From assembly GCA_012934845.2 (NCBI GenBank), contig WNNJ02003003.1, forward strand, positions 1-64,000: a stretch of 64,000 bases of DNA, read 5' to 3'. Every line of letters starts with the position of its first letter. Position 1 is the first letter of the stretch. This document shows positions 1 to 12,639 of this stretch, piece after piece. The position numbers were made by a program, and so were the translations under genes. This DNA comes from Pomphorhynchus laevis. Lineage: Eukaryota > Acanthocephala > Palaeacanthocephala > Echinorhynchida > Pomphorhynchidae. Under the pieces are notes generated by a model. The model saw only the letters and a list, made by a program, of their open reading frames with translations, had not been told where the DNA came from and searched no databases.

Positions 1-1671
1 AATATTAATTATAGTAAATACTATAATTAATATTATTAATATAATTGTTAATTATTAATTAATTTATTATTTATTAATATATTATTAATAATTAATATTA
101 TTATTAATTATTATTTTCATTACCGGAAGAAAGTAGACAACATCATCAAACGTATTAAACCATTAACATCCACATCTCAGCAACCTCCGCACGTGATTTA
201 GCAAAAGAGCTTGTCAATTACAATTCGAGAAAACAATTTACAGTGAGTTCGCATATCTTCTCAGTATTTATTGTAAATAATTCTCATTATTTCGATTTCA
301 CTCTATACGTCTCGAAGAAATTAAACTTTTAAATTCAACAGAAAAGTCTCATTGTCCTCTCTTTAACAAAACAAATTACATCTCTTCTAAGATCTATCTT
401 GGAACGCGGAAAAGTCACTTTGAAGATATTTTATCCCCTTTTTAAATTCAATACATGCCAGACATTAGGGATTATCCTTAAAAACTTTGGAACACCCCTT
501 AAATTTTCCATTTTCAATCGAGAAACTTAACAATTCTTCGGGTCAATAGTCTAAAAGAAAGCTTTCGGCTGCGATGAATTATGTGAGCAGCACATAACAT
601 CCACATTTCTTCTACTTTCCTCGTAGTGGGTGTTTATTTAAAATTATCTCCTTATGATAAACAAATTCCTACGTCTTGGAAGATAGGTATTATCAAAGTT
701 CTTTTTAAGTGAAAGGGGTGATCCTTTATCAACCAACTCCTATTTCTGTACAGAGTTCCTCAACCATTCTTATAATTTTCACACGTAATCACTCATCGAT
801 CGTATGGATAATTTATCGTGTTTTTCTTTGGCCTTTATCTCGCCGTCTATGTAGTATTTGGTCCTCAATTTCGTTCTATTCGGAGCCTGGTCCGAGTTTT
901 AAGGCCGAAAGTCTTTAGCGTCGATTGATAAGTCTTAAGAACTCCTGTTAGAAATCTGAGAAGTCTGAGAGTCTGAGAAATTTGAGAAGTCCAAAGAAGT
1001 CTTGAGAAGTCCTGCCCACTCGATTGCCGTGTGCGCTCTAGCTTCAGGAGTTTCCGCGTTTTTGCAACCCCGCAGCTGGTATGCGGCAGGGAGTTTCCTG
1101 AGGCACCACGAGGATGAACGGACACATCCCATGAAGGTTAATTTATATTAATATACATTAATATAAATATTTTTATTATATTTATATTAATTAAATATTA
1201 AAATAAAAACAATATATATTAACAAAATGTAAAACCATAAACTTAAAATTGACATTTATAAATTGCAACCAACTATTTATAATTGATTATTAAATAATAT
1301 ATGATTTATAATTGATTATTATATAAGCAATTATTTATAATTGCTTTATTATGATTATGTACATCAAGAAACTAAAACATTATCGAGCACAAGTTTGAAT
1401 TTACTAGCTATATATGACAGTGTTATTCTAAAATTCACATTACGGATAACTTATAGACAACTTGTATTTTCGAAACAGTTAATCAAAATTAATCATATAA
1501 ATTTTAATGTAAAATGAATGTTTTTTTAAATAATAGCAATTGAATCTTATAAATTTTATGTAAGTTGTCATATTAATGCAAATAAAAATTTCATTTATGC
1601 AAATTTATTTTTTAACAAAGAGTTAAATTTGACTCCTTGCTAGATAACTTCCTTAACCTACTTTTCTAAAG
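1..1671. other. AT-rich upstream intron or flank
   Basis: This is presumably intron of the B55-like gene, because the first exon seen begins mid-protein. Bases 1-120 and 1140-1330 are nearly pure A/T. A possible LINE reverse-transcriptase scrap lies near 665-709. Bases 930-1020 hold a purine-rich run built on irregular repeats of AGTCTGAGA/GAAGTC. No exon could be recognised. Confidence 0.5.
600..800 (+). mobile_element. possible LINE reverse-transcriptase relic
   Basis: At 665-709 one frame reads IPTSWKIGIIKVLFK. It resembles the segment just before the RT core of CR1/Jockey-type LINEs (IPxxWKxAxIxPIxKKG), and a stop codon follows directly. The surrounding DNA is too decayed to define ends or family. 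It may be chance. Confidence 0.3.
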
Positions 1672-1836
1672 ATATTGTTGATATGAAACCTGTCAATATG
1701 GAGGACATCTCAGAAGTAATTACTTCCGCTGAATGTCATCCAACTGCCTGCAATCTATTCGCATACACAAGCAGCAAGGGATATGTCCGTCTTTGTGATC
1801 TACGAACATCAGCCTTATGTGATCAAAATTATAAAT
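1672..1836 (+). CDS. PP2A B55-type regulatory subunit, first exon in window (gene spans to 11707)
   Basis: B55 (PPP2R2) subunits are seven-bladed WD40 propellers that select substrates for the PP2A phosphatase core. This exon encodes [20 protein letters not shown], then a [20 protein letters not shown] stretch. It closely follows the animal B55 segment [24 protein letters not shown]...SSKGTIRLCDMRASALCD at about residues 200-250 of the usual ~447. The acceptor is AG at 1670-1671 and the donor GTTAGT at 1837. The split codon (T|TG, Leu) joins correctly to the next exon. Upstream exons lie outside the window, so the N-terminal half cannot be judged. Family assignment is firm; which paralogue it is remains open. 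Confidence 0.9.
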
Positions 1837-4800
1837 GTTAGTGCCGTTTTGTCTCTATACTTACTTTTTAAAATTAAATGGGTGGAACTAGCACCCAACG
1901 ATTCCCAACTTGTGAAATATGATTTTTCATCAATTAGATATGTATTTATTTATAGTTTGTTGCTTATATTTATCAATATATGAAGCATTATTGAGCACAA
2001 GTTTGCATAAATGATTTGGTCTAAATTGAAAAAATATGATTTGTTATCAATCTTCGCCTTTCGATCACTGTATAATATTAAATAATGAAACTATTTAACA
2101 GATGTCGATACCGCATGATCTTGATTTACGTAAGTTTGATCATTTTAGGATATTACACTGAACAAGCGAGCATTCTTCAAGTCATCTATTACTCGCTGCC
2201 TTAGCGATATTGAAGAAAGTTAAAATTTTCACTTTAAAATGATTGTAAAATGATGTAACAAACAGCTTTCATTCTAATCCACAATTATTCTGATAGAGAT
2301 TAATTTATCGATAACACAATAATTTGAAAGCGGTATCTCTAATGATTAGCTTCTTCTATGACTTGCTTAATGGCAAATACATTCGAAATCTTACGATTTC
2401 AAATTCAAATAGTAGGACAAATTCAACAGAACAAATGCTAAAATTGATATTATTTTAGTTTACTATTAATCAATTACCATTAATAGATTTTAAAGTTGGA
2501 AAAACTTTAGAATGAAAACTGTGAGATAATTAGTCACATAGTAACGAGTTAAACAATTTTGTTAGAAATTTGCATAAAAATTTATTCCTTAAATGATAGC
2601 TCCTTAAAAGATGAAAGTTGATAACTTCCTTAAAAGATAACCATATTTTTTAAGGAAGTGACACCTTCCTCTAAGGGTCAACCTTCATTAACTTAAGTGA
2701 ATTTAAATTAATTAACTTTAAGTTATAGTTTTTAATTAAATAACCATTAACTTTAATGGTTCATTAACTTTAAGGAAACACCTTTCTTGAAGGACCGACT
2801 ATCGTTTTGTAACCACCTTCCTTTAAGGAATCATCTTACTGAGGTGTAGTAACCTCACTTCATTTAATAAAGTGATAAATTCTTTAAATTAAGTAAATCT
2901 TATTTGGAAAAGTAATAATACACTCTTAATATTCTAATTTTATGTACGTAACGTAAATGTTTCTATATATAATTTAAACTAGAATTTTAATAAATTAATA
3001 ATCTTATTTTATCTAATAGATTAATTAGAATATATTATAATCTAATTAATTGATAATGTTAAATTTTATAAATTTTATAAATTTTAATTTAATTTTTATC
3101 TAATTTAATTTCAATGTATATGTTAAACTTGATTATTTATTACAAGTAATACTTTTTAAGGTATTACTTATAAGATTAAAGTGACCTTTAAATAATATAA
3201 GGTTAGGATACCTTCAAAGATTAACCATAAAACTTAAGATTGATTATAATGAACAATAAAGTTACTTTATTTTCAACCTTCAATTTTGCTCTTAATATTA
3301 CCCTCATTTTGTAAATTCTACTAATGTGTGAATATATGCGGGATATAATTGTAACTGAATAATTGTAAGCTCAATTAAGACAAGAATGTGTGATCGTAAT
3401 ATCAGGATATCACCCAAACCTGGTAAGATTCGCAAATACAATATAATATCAAATTACGATATAACAGTTTTTATAAAAAAGACAGTTAATGAATTTTAAT
3501 TTCAATAAAAGAGTCACCACGGTGATTTCAGACGCTTGAAAGTAAAATTCCTAAGAAACGTTTGAATATGTTCCATTTCATTCATTCAAAATATAATTAT
3601 ATTTCCTAATGTAACGATTTAAAGCTTATTTTGACTATTCTTCGTATTCTTTTAGCCCTTAAACATGTATATATATTGTATTGAGATATTATTCCTAAAT
3701 TTTTAGGAAATGAAAAATAATCAATTTTTAGGTTTTAAAATTTGTAAAATTCAAGCTTGTAGATAAGCGATTCAAACGGCTATAACGTTTTTCGTCTACA
3801 TATGTCTTTAGACACATCCAAATTGATGTGATCCAAATTTGGATATGATCCAAATCATATGCCTTCAGATATAATCTGCCACCATATCCTAGTAAAATAA
3901 AATGAAAAAGTGTTTGGAATTTTAGAACAGTATTAACAAAACATGATTGATATAAAATAAATGTGTGTTGTTGATTCTGTTCTTAAATTCTAAATTTAAT
4001 AAATGGATCGATATCATTTATTTCTAAAGCAGAATTGATTTTGAAAACAATCGCTTTTACTTGTACCTGAAGACGGCAACAGCGTGTATTTCCGAAATAG
4101 TGTCTATTTGCCTTTTTGATGCAAACGATACGTTATTGTTGATTTCTTTAAATTGAATTATAATTAAATAATTGGATATATTAAATCCTCTTTTTGATTT
4201 CGATAGTTGACTTTTGGTTCTTAAGCATTTTTTCATAGTTGGGTCAATGAAATCCATTTGCGAATCAATCATCGTATCGATGATACTATTTAGTGTTGTA
4301 AATGGCAAGGTTCAATGATTATAAATTATTTATTGTGGAAACAATATGAAAACAATTTGAAATTCGAAATTGTTGATTCTTGAAATTCTGTGCGAAATTC
4401 TATAAAATCTGTGCTATTAAGATAAACATGCTTTAATAGAGACAGGAAGTTCCGTTTTAATAAGTTTTGAGTCGTTTACGAATCTGGTTCATTTTACATT
4501 AAAATTGTTTCTGGCTGTTTGTGATATAATTGCCTTTATTGTATTTGTAATCATCAAAGTCAGCAACGCATTTGGTTCTTATTGTTGTAAATTAAAATAG
4601 ACAAAACAGAGAACAACGATTGATTATTTGGACGATACTTATAGCTATCAGCATCATCAGGTAAAATATCATACCTGATGCAAAACATTAAATCACAAAT
4701 AATCGTCAAGTTTTCAATAACTAAATAATCAGTTATTTATTAATAAGTGCACCATATTGATTTTAATTAACTTTTTAGTTCTCGTTATTTATGGTTTTAT

Positions 4801-5356
4801 ATTGATTTTTATGATCACTATAAATTCCAATTGCATTCACATCTCGTTTCAAACAACAGTGTTTGACGATCAAATTTACACTACTTTGATTTTAATATAA
4901 TTTGAATTCTTCCAGATTAAAAATTGAAAAAAACAGTAGAAAACAATAATTTATTTAGCAACTCTAAAAGTATTAATTTTACAATATATTATGCTTTGTA
5001 TTCTATTTACATGATGATGCTGAGAGTGATCATCGATTTTTTTAAATAAACTGCCCTAAAAAATGATTGATGTAATATTTATCATTTGAAAATATTACAG
5101 GCCGGGCACGTCGTTTGTTAAATATAAAGATATTTGCGTGCAAGAACCGAGCAGATAATTACACCACCAGTCTCGTTTTAAGATTGGCTTGATGGAATAA
5201 AAATATTTACTAATCCTAAAGTTATATATCCCGTATTCAATATCATAATTTTCAGTTAAAATCAATACCGGGAATTGATTCCTATTCTAATGTGCCAAGA
5301 ATTTATTTATATTTACGCTACTGTTTTCTATAAAAACTGTTTCTGTTTTATATTAG
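1837..5356 (+). other. B55-like intron, no recognisable element
   Basis: This 3.5-kb AT-rich intron runs from donor GTTAGT to acceptor TATTAG. Bases 2580-2900 contain many scattered copies of CCTTAAAGG/TTAAGGAAG-like words on both strands, a locally repetitive patch. No convincing coding sequence, RNA gene or transposon was found. Confidence 0.6.
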
Positions 5357-5618
5357 TGTACGAGGTTAAAGATGATCCATCATCGAGGAACTTCTTCTCT
5401 GAGATAATATCTAGCATTTCTGATATACGATTTGACCACACCGGTCAGTACATGCTCACTCGTGATTACATGTTCTTGAAGGTATGGGACTGCAGACAGC
5501 AAACTGGACCAGTTGAGCAATATTCCGTACATCCACACATCAAGCAACGACTCTGTGTCATGTACGAGAATGACTTTATCTTTGACAAATTCGATTGCAG
5601 CTGGAGCAATGACAACAG
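5357..5618 (+). CDS. PP2A B55-type regulatory subunit, second exon in window
   Basis: It encodes [20 protein letters not shown], continuing through ISDIRFDHTGQYMLTRDY and VKVWD-like WD40 text (LKVWDCR) to YENDFIFDKFDCSWSND. These match the B55 segments [39 protein letters not shown] and YENDCIFDKFECCW in the same order. The acceptor is TATTAG (5355-5356) and the donor GTACTT at 5619. The exon ends in phase 2 (AG), which the next exon completes with T to give Ser. The residues around [10 protein letters not shown] are almost unchanged, but charged positions in YSVHPHIKQRLCVM differ from the usual YQVHEYLRSKLCSL. Confidence 0.93.
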
Positions 5619-6350
5619 GTACTTATTGTTGCTATTTATTAAACTATCACTTGCATATGAATATTAAACGTCGTTTTACTGACGATATCATTTATTTTGT
5701 TTCGTCTTGCTATAACACTCTAGTAATAATGGATAGAGAAGTAGCCGACACCGAAAGAATTTAAGATCATTTTAAGATATAATGCTTTCAAAAGAATTTA
5801 AGATACTGATTTCAAGAAAATTTAATCTTTCAAAGAATACTCGTTCGTTCCTGACTTTAGATCTTACAGTAGCCAATTCAAATAATTATTTATAGTGGAT
5901 ACTGTATTAGATAATTTTATACTATATATACTTCTAGTAATGAGTACATACACGATTTTGATTAAAAGTATGTGCTTGTAGATTACATCAGAGATTTTGA
6001 AAATACTTAAGAAACAATATGTTATGACCAAGGACCATCCAGAATCTTTGTGGATCCAATGGAGCTAAGTGGACAGTGGTATAAATCGCTGATTTAAAAT
6101 ATTTGTCATTAAAGTACGAGATTAAATCAATGTTAGAGTAGCATGATTAAGTATTAGGTGATCATAATGACGAGCTTATTTTAATCATATTGGGTGAATA
6201 AATACGGCTTTATGCGAATACATAAAGCCGTATACACAGGATGTTATATAACCATCGATAGTTCGCAGTTACGAACCGCGATTACGACTAACTACAATGC
6301 ATTCACTGCTAAATTTAATAATAAATTAGATCCCTTAAGTGTTGATTACT

Positions 6351-6411
6351 GTCTTAGTAATGTCTTAGTAATCTTAGTAATCTTAGTAATCTTAGTAATG
6401 TCTTAGTAATC
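6351..6411 (+). repeat. CTTAGTAAT microsatellite
   Basis: Six or so tandem copies of a 9-11 bp word (CTTAGTAAT, with GT inserted in some) lie directly before a LINE 3' fragment. Confidence 0.85.
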
Positions 6412-6414
6412 AAT

Positions 6415-6960
6415 ACTCCACCTATTGATTTCTGTCTTAGCCTTCTTGTTTTCTCTTCAAAGTCATCCCTTAAACCTCTTCAACGCCTCATTAACGCTGC
6501 TGTGCGCATCCTTCTTCGACTTCGTAAATTCGATCATATATCTTCCTATTTATCAAAACTTGGATGGCTAAGTATTGAACATCGCGTTCGTTTTCGTCTG
6601 CTTTGCCTGACTTATCGCCTTCTCCATTGCAATTATCCTTCTTATCTTTATCTGCCAACTCTAAGTGAATCTCGATATCTTTCTACTCACCTACGTTCTA
6701 GTGATTCTCTTCTGCTACACGTACCTATTCACTCAACCATCTTCGGCCGTCGATCCCTACATATCGCTGCTCCTCTCCTTTAAAATTCATTACCTAATCA
6801 TCTGCGATGATCATCCTCACTCCGATTTTTCAAAAAGCAGCTAAAATCGTTGCTACTAAACGATTAACGTTTTTTTTATTTTTTTATTTTATCTGTTTCG
6901 CTGTTGTGGGCTTGTAAGCACACAGTCTGTGTGCATTTGCCACATTAAAAAAACTTTAAG
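6415..6960 (+). mobile_element. CR1-like LINE, 3' fragment
   Basis: The C-terminal part of ORF2 can be read (LQRLINAAVRILLRLRKFDH, then IFGRRSLHIAAPL). It matches the ends of the better-preserved copies at 19.3, 28.2 and 55.2 kb. After the reading frame comes the family's 3' tail: GGCTTGTAA, a stem-loop (GCACACAG...CTGTGTGC) and TTTGCCACATTAAA. The copy is 5'-truncated and lies in the second B55-like intron. It belongs to an older, more diverged subfamily than the other copies. Confidence 0.85.
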
Positions 6961-6999
6961 TGGATCTACATGTTTTGTATTTTTTAGTATTTTAATAAA

Positions 7000-9130
7000 T
7001 TTTTAATTATTTAATTAGATAATTATGAAAATATTTTGTACGATACATGCATTTAGAAATATTTTAATCTTAAATACAAGAATTTTAATTCTAGTATTAA
7101 AAGAATTTATATAAGTTAATTATTAATAATAATTTATTAATTCAATTAATTATTAATTAATACATTAATTTTAATTAATATAATTATTATTGTATGTTAG
7201 CAGGAAGGACCTCTATGCTATCTAAGTAGGATATCCTTACAGTATATCCCTATAATAACTAGTTGAAGGCGTTTTAAATATATTTAAGTCAATAGTTTTA
7301 CATTTTATATGAGCACATATGACTTGTTGTATGTACATATATATAAATATGTATATATGTATAACATATGTATATAAATATACATATATATACCAATGCA
7401 TATAAATCATATAAATCATAATTTCGAATGTTAGCTTTGATTATATATATTGTATATTATATTATATAAAACCTATTATATATAATATATAATATATCAT
7501 ATGTACTAGACTATATATTATATTATAATAATATATTTTATATTTTTATAAATAATACACGCCAAATTAGTCAGAAAGTAATAGAAACAGAAAATACAAA
7601 TGGTAGGTGATGGAATCTACATAGGATTGCCATAGTACTTCCGTCATATGCCTTCTCGGTGAACCCTTAATGCTCGTCGCAATCGTAATGCCCTATATAC
7701 TGATTTTAATATATCTAGATATTTGCCCGTAATGAGCGAATGCATTCTACATAGTCGTAATGTTTAGAATCTGATGTTTGTTATGCCATTTGCTTTAATA
7801 AATTATCAGCAACCTGAATAATTCCTCTTTATAATTCTTGCGTTAGTTGAAAACACTATCGGGATAAAAGTACCTTGCTCAATTTTCACTATTCTTTTAC
7901 TGTACCTGGCCCTTTTTCGCTCTTTGTAATATTTGAATGGATTTGCCATACGGTTTAATGAATATGATGTTACTAGGATGCTGAATACACACATATCCAA
8001 AAAGAATCAACCCATCACATTCGAAAAAATTTTATTACAGGCAATATCATATCTTGTATTTCTATCTCTTGTCTTTTTAGATACATCAAATACTACATTA
8101 TCTGAAACTGGCTGAAGTTCTGAGCAGTTATATTATTATAGTTCTGAGCAGTTATATTAGCAAAATATGGTGAACGAGGTAAATTATTAGACAAAGGCAT
8201 ATCATTTCTGCTATATGTCCGATGGTTATTGGAATTTGGCAGCCTGTCAGCGAACACGTTAAACGTCTGTGCGTCTTGCTTGAACAGCCGTATACATCAT
8301 GTGCAGAAAATCTTAGCAAAATTAAACGTTTAATAGTTTTTGAGATCGCAAAATCAGATTCTGCTTAGTTGAGACTGATAAGGCTAATACCATAGGTGCA
8401 TTTAGTAATTATGTTTAGAAGATCCCATCCACATCGTACAGCGATTGCATATTAAAATTCTCTCTTGAACAATGAAGTTAAGGCAAGTTATACCGATGCA
8501 CCCTTCACGCTAGCATTTTCAATAATCGTTTTCATGTCTCTTGTCAACTTGTTTATCAATGAGTATCTGTTATTTTTGTGCAGATAGCTTTTGTAAACTG
8601 TATCTGTTTTTGTGCATTTATCTGCCGATTACTCACACTAATCCCCGTTTAATCATTCTATAAGAGGTGCACGTACCTTTAGAGAGTTGTCAAATTGCAA
8701 TGTTTCTTGTCTACTTGGGTTTAAAATATCAAGGACTTCATAAGTCAATGACAGTTTAATCAATTGTCTTGTTTCTTCATCTAATTTTTTAATCAAAGCA
8801 TTCGAGGTAATACATTTTGATAAATCATTGTGGTTAAAGGTAAATCACTGTGGTTAAAGGTTATTTGGTAAAACATTGTTGTTAAATCACTTTGGATCTG
8901 TTCTACACGTTCTTAGCAGGTAAGTCCATTGAAATTGTATAGATTTAGTTAAAAATTGGGAATCATATTCAGCAATCACTGAAATCATTTGTCCAGCTAT
9001 TTATTTTGTTTTTAACTTCATGTTCAATAAATTCGCTAGTTCCAATATAGCTTAGCTGCTAAAGAATTTAACGTCATCACTGGTTATGGTTTTCTAAACA
9101 CCTCCATTTTATCCCTCATTTCACTACTAC
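7000..9130. other. intron stretch, mostly AT-rich, no gene seen
   Basis: Bases 7140-7560 are dominated by TATATA/ATATGTATA runs and short palindromes. Bases 7600-9130 have more balanced composition but no exon, RNA gene or transposon that I can support. Short local duplications occur near 8120-8160 (TTCTGAGCAGTTATATTA twice) and 8820-8860 (AAATCA(C/T)TGTGGTTAAAGGT twice). Confidence 0.5.
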
Positions 9131-9133
9131 CCG

Positions 9134-10100
9134 TCAACAAAGTACATTATGATGGATTAATATAAAATCCATACTTTTGCCCAATACTCTGAACTTCAAG
9201 CCAACCCCTTCAAATTCCTCGATTCTACCGGCACATGATGCGTCGTAGTCAAACCATAAATGTGTGACACTAGATGATTGTTCTTGTAGTTCTCTAATTA
9301 AAGGCATTGATACAGTCGCGAAAACCGCCATTTCTAATGGATATCCCTGTGTGATATCTTCGACTGATGCCATATAGTCGTTATAAGCTGTCAATTTCAC
9401 ATCTATACGCCACATATTTGTTAAGCACATAGTTGAGCTTATCCACATACGTCTGTAAGATCGTTCGTTATGTGCTTAAGAATGCCCCTGTCAATGATTC
9501 GTCTAATCACCTCCACGGCTCCAATGGAATGCACATCCGTCATTTGTCTAGATGAATTGAGCGGTACACAAATTTGATGGATTCATCTTCACTGTAGATA
9601 TTTTTGCAGCTAAATCCCAGTAAAGGTCGCCAGATTGCGGCGTTAACGCCAGATGGTCCTGTGAACATACGCGTTTTCTTTGCTGAATTTACTGTCTTGA
9701 TACGTCTATCAGTCACAAGTAGCCTATCAGGCACATTTAAGCTACATTGTTTATTTACGGGTGCTGCGCTTGGGTGCAATTCTCTTAATTTCTCACACAC
9801 GCTTGTTCAATAAATTTCCTAATCCAACGCCAACGCAGAATTTATATACCCATTTTTCATAAGGCGGGTAGCTCTATCTATCAATCCATGTTTTGTAAAA
9901 TTGACTACGTTTTGAGTTATTGTGTGATTTATTTCTTTCCTAGATTCGATTTCGTTCTTACGTTGTTTCTGGAGATAACGTGCTTCCGACAATAATTCTT
10001 GTATACGATGCTCCTTTCGCATTCGAAACCTTCTCTCTATTGTTTTACGAATTACATTTGTCTTTCGTGATTTAATTCTCAGTAATATCAATTTTTATAT
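9134..10100 (-). mobile_element. relic of a reverse-transcriptase element of uncertain lineage
   Basis: Read on the minus strand, pieces occur in the order expected for a retroelement polyprotein seen widely in invertebrate genomes. They are a basic helical segment (9819-10091), a segment with LRELHPSAAPVN and TGPSGVNAAIWRPL (9540-9800), and an RT core piece with DITQGYPLEMAVFA followed by a degraded catalytic region near THLWFDYDAS (9134-9448). The HPPxxP...AGPSGxDAxxWR...TTQGDPLAMAMYA layout is one I recognise from database proteins, but I cannot name its clade. The element is broken in several places and looks old. It lies antisense in the B55-like intron. Confidence 0.65.
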
Positions 10101-10479
10101 TATACAGTGGCACGTTGTAGTGCTTTATAATTTTCGCCCATACTTTCAATGAACTCCTTGGAAAGATTAGATAGTGAGGAAATAAATAGTTTTCTGTATT
10201 CGACAATGGTTGTCGAAACTATTCGGAATCTAGTAAATTACCTCACTGCAAGCTTATTCACAAACATCGTCATAGTCTCCGTGCAATGTCTCATTGCGAA
10301 TAAAATCATAATTTGCATGCACCGATTGTATATCGTGCCCAAAAATTGTATTGTATTGAACTGTTGTATAATATCAATATTATGTGATGAAATAGTTTGA
10401 CGATTTTCACACTTCGCAACCTAACAATCAATACATATGCGACCAGCTTGTTTTGCATTTCAGTAATATCGTTTATGGT

Positions 10480-11000
10480 ACAACTAAAAATCTACAAAAT
10501 AACAATTTTCTATATGGTTGTCAATCATATATTATTTATTAGATAATATTATATAATCTACTATATTATATTATATTTTTTTACAATATAAAACAATTTA
10601 AATTCAATTATACAGGCTCACCCCCAAATGGGTCCCATAAAGATATTGCTGGTTTTCTTTAAGAATAGGGCGTCCTTTGGTTCTCTATATGATTCCTCTC
10701 ATTCTCTGTCTGCCTGTTCTGCAAACTGATCATGATGATTTCGGCAAGAATCCGCGCTAGACAGTCCCACCTGCAACATCAAGTCTCTCAACGTGTTTAC
10801 GGGCTTGTGAACTCTCGATCGTGGTGAACGTAAACATCGGGATCAGATTTTGCCAGCGTCACGCTTAAATAATATAATATTTATTATAATATTATATATT
10901 ATATATTAATATTATCATATAATATTGTATAATATTATAATTATATAACATAATATAATAAATTATATATATTCTATTTATATTATTTATATATATTAAA
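10480..11000. repeat. AT-rich palindromic intron segment
   Basis: Two nearly pure A/T blocks (10500-10600 and 10866-11010), rich in ATATTATAT palindromes, flank about 250 bp of ordinary sequence. No exon was seen. Confidence 0.6.
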
Positions 11001-11187
11001 TAAAATAAATAATATACTCATGACGAGATTTGCACGCTCAAATGATTCACCTGTAAATAACTGAATTACAGTTAATTTTGATGTTCACAAACAATCAAAT
11101 ATATCTAACGAACATGAACAAAATATATACCAGATTTTAATATTTTTCAATTAATTTCGTAGCAATTTCACATATGTGTATTTTTAG

Positions 11188-11707
11188 TCATTTAGTCACA
11201 GGATCATACGGTAACTTGTTTACGGTGGTCAACCGTAAATCAGGAAGAGTCAATACATACTGTGTGTCACTTGATAATGCTGTAGCTGGTCTTCAAAAGC
11301 TAAACGCGCTATCTACCATTCACAATAGGGGTGAGCAGCAAAATCGTACTGCTCAACGATTACAAGATCAACAAACCTACTTCGACGAGCTCGACTACAG
11401 TAAGCGAATCCTTCATTGCTCCTGGTCTGCCGGAGACAATCCATGCCTGGCCATTGCTGCCGACTGTAACGTTTATTTCTATTCAAACAGTAACCCGCAA
11501 AACTTTGACAATGAGCCTAGGCATTCAGAGGACATTCAGTGCATTATACCGCCAGAGCATTCTTGTAACCATCAAGATTATAGTGAGCCGGCAGCTGACG
11601 ACAATCGAGAGGAGGTAGTCGACCTCTTATTAACCGAAGATGTAGACAATAAGGAAGCACAAGCGCACGATGTGAAAGCGGATGCGATTTCTTTGTTGCC
11701 AAGGTAG
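11188..11707 (+). CDS. PP2A B55-type regulatory subunit, terminal exon with acidic extension
   Basis: The exon opens with SHLVTGSYGNLFTVVNRKSG (compare [20 protein letters not shown] in B55) and ends the propeller with FDELDYSKRILHCSWSAGDN and AIAADCNVYFYSNSN (compare [20 protein letters not shown] and AVATTNNLYIFQDKVN). Standard B55 proteins stop there. This one continues for about 75 residues rich in Glu and Asp (for example DDNREEVVDLLLTEDVDNKE) before the TAG at 11705-11707. The linker between these two parts keeps none of the basic TVLKPRK...KRKKDE text of typical B55 and is rich in Gln and Asn. The acceptor is TTTTTAG at 11187. The extension and divergent blade suggest a specialised paralogue; that is inference. 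Confidence 0.9.
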
Positions 11708-12430
11708 TTGCGATTGCTGCCAGCACTGGTAATAGAAAGTATGCTCTCCTACCACAACATTCTTCTGTATGTCTGTTTTATCAGCTAGTCGCGACTGCAA
11801 TTTATTATGTATCTACAAAAATATTAGCCTATTTATGTTTTTTGTGTGTATAAACAACAACTGCTATATTATTCCAAAGTCTCATTCATTTGATTATTTT
11901 TGAATGGATCGGAGAATATTTTATTACCATATATATTTATGTTCAAAGCTAACTTATAAGTTTAAACCAAAGTTGTGCCGAATTAATACATCCCTAATTT
12001 GGTTGAAAGGCAGGAGCAACGGCAACGATCATGTTTTCTGTTATAACCCCATATGCACATACGGAAGTTAAAACGTCATAAGCAGTCCACCAGCAATGAC
12101 CATTATGAAACAGCCTTCTACTAAATGACAATCAGTTGATAATTCTTTCTAGCAAGTTTTCGGCACCTACTTTTATTTGAAAAGCTATCGCTTTAACACA
12201 CGATATATATATTAATTGCAAAATTTTTGTATTTGCACAATTATTTTATACGTTTTGATTAGTCATTTCTTGATTTTATAATTCATCGTAAATTTGAAAA
12301 TTTGAAATTCAAAGCATTTCATCAAATATTACAACCAAATATTTTTTATTAACTTATTAATATTTATAATTATTCTGAAATATGACGTTATAAATATGAA
12401 AGAAATGACTCTTTAGTATTACACAATGCT
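11708..12430. other. intergenic, nothing recognised
   Basis: This is probably the 3' UTR and downstream flank of the B55-like gene. No strong poly(A) site or element can be singled out. Confidence 0.4.
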
Positions 12431-12434
12431 TTTT

Positions 12435-12620
12435 TACAACCTTCGTCTGGAAGCTTATCGCGGAATATGCCTACCACAGACGCCTAGCCTACAATGGGGT
12501 GCTTATACCGTAGTCTACTCATCACTACAATGTGGTCTTATTAGTGTGGCCCTGTAGCTACACAACTTCGACAATACTTAATCCTCAGTAAAACTTTGAA
12601 AATAATTCACTAAGCTCACA
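12435..12620 (+). repeat. dispersed repeat, single copy of the 56.9-kb foldback arm
   Basis: It starts TTTTTACAACCTTCGTCTGG and runs through GTGGCCCTGTAGCTAC to CCTCAGTAAAACTTTGAAA. The same sequence, about 75-80% alike by eye, occurs at 56943-57120 and inverted at 57120-57290. It is non-coding and short, so it may be a SINE or the arm of a MITE. No tRNA-type A or B box was found. Confidence 0.7.
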
Positions 12621-12639
12621 CTCCTCCACCGGTGACCAG

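Noticed and set aside
7237-7419. Tyr/Ile-rich minus-strand ORF
   Set aside because: It is a translation of the ATATGTATA simple repeat.
12435-12620. tRNA-derived SINE
   Set aside because: No recognisable A or B box; the class remains open.
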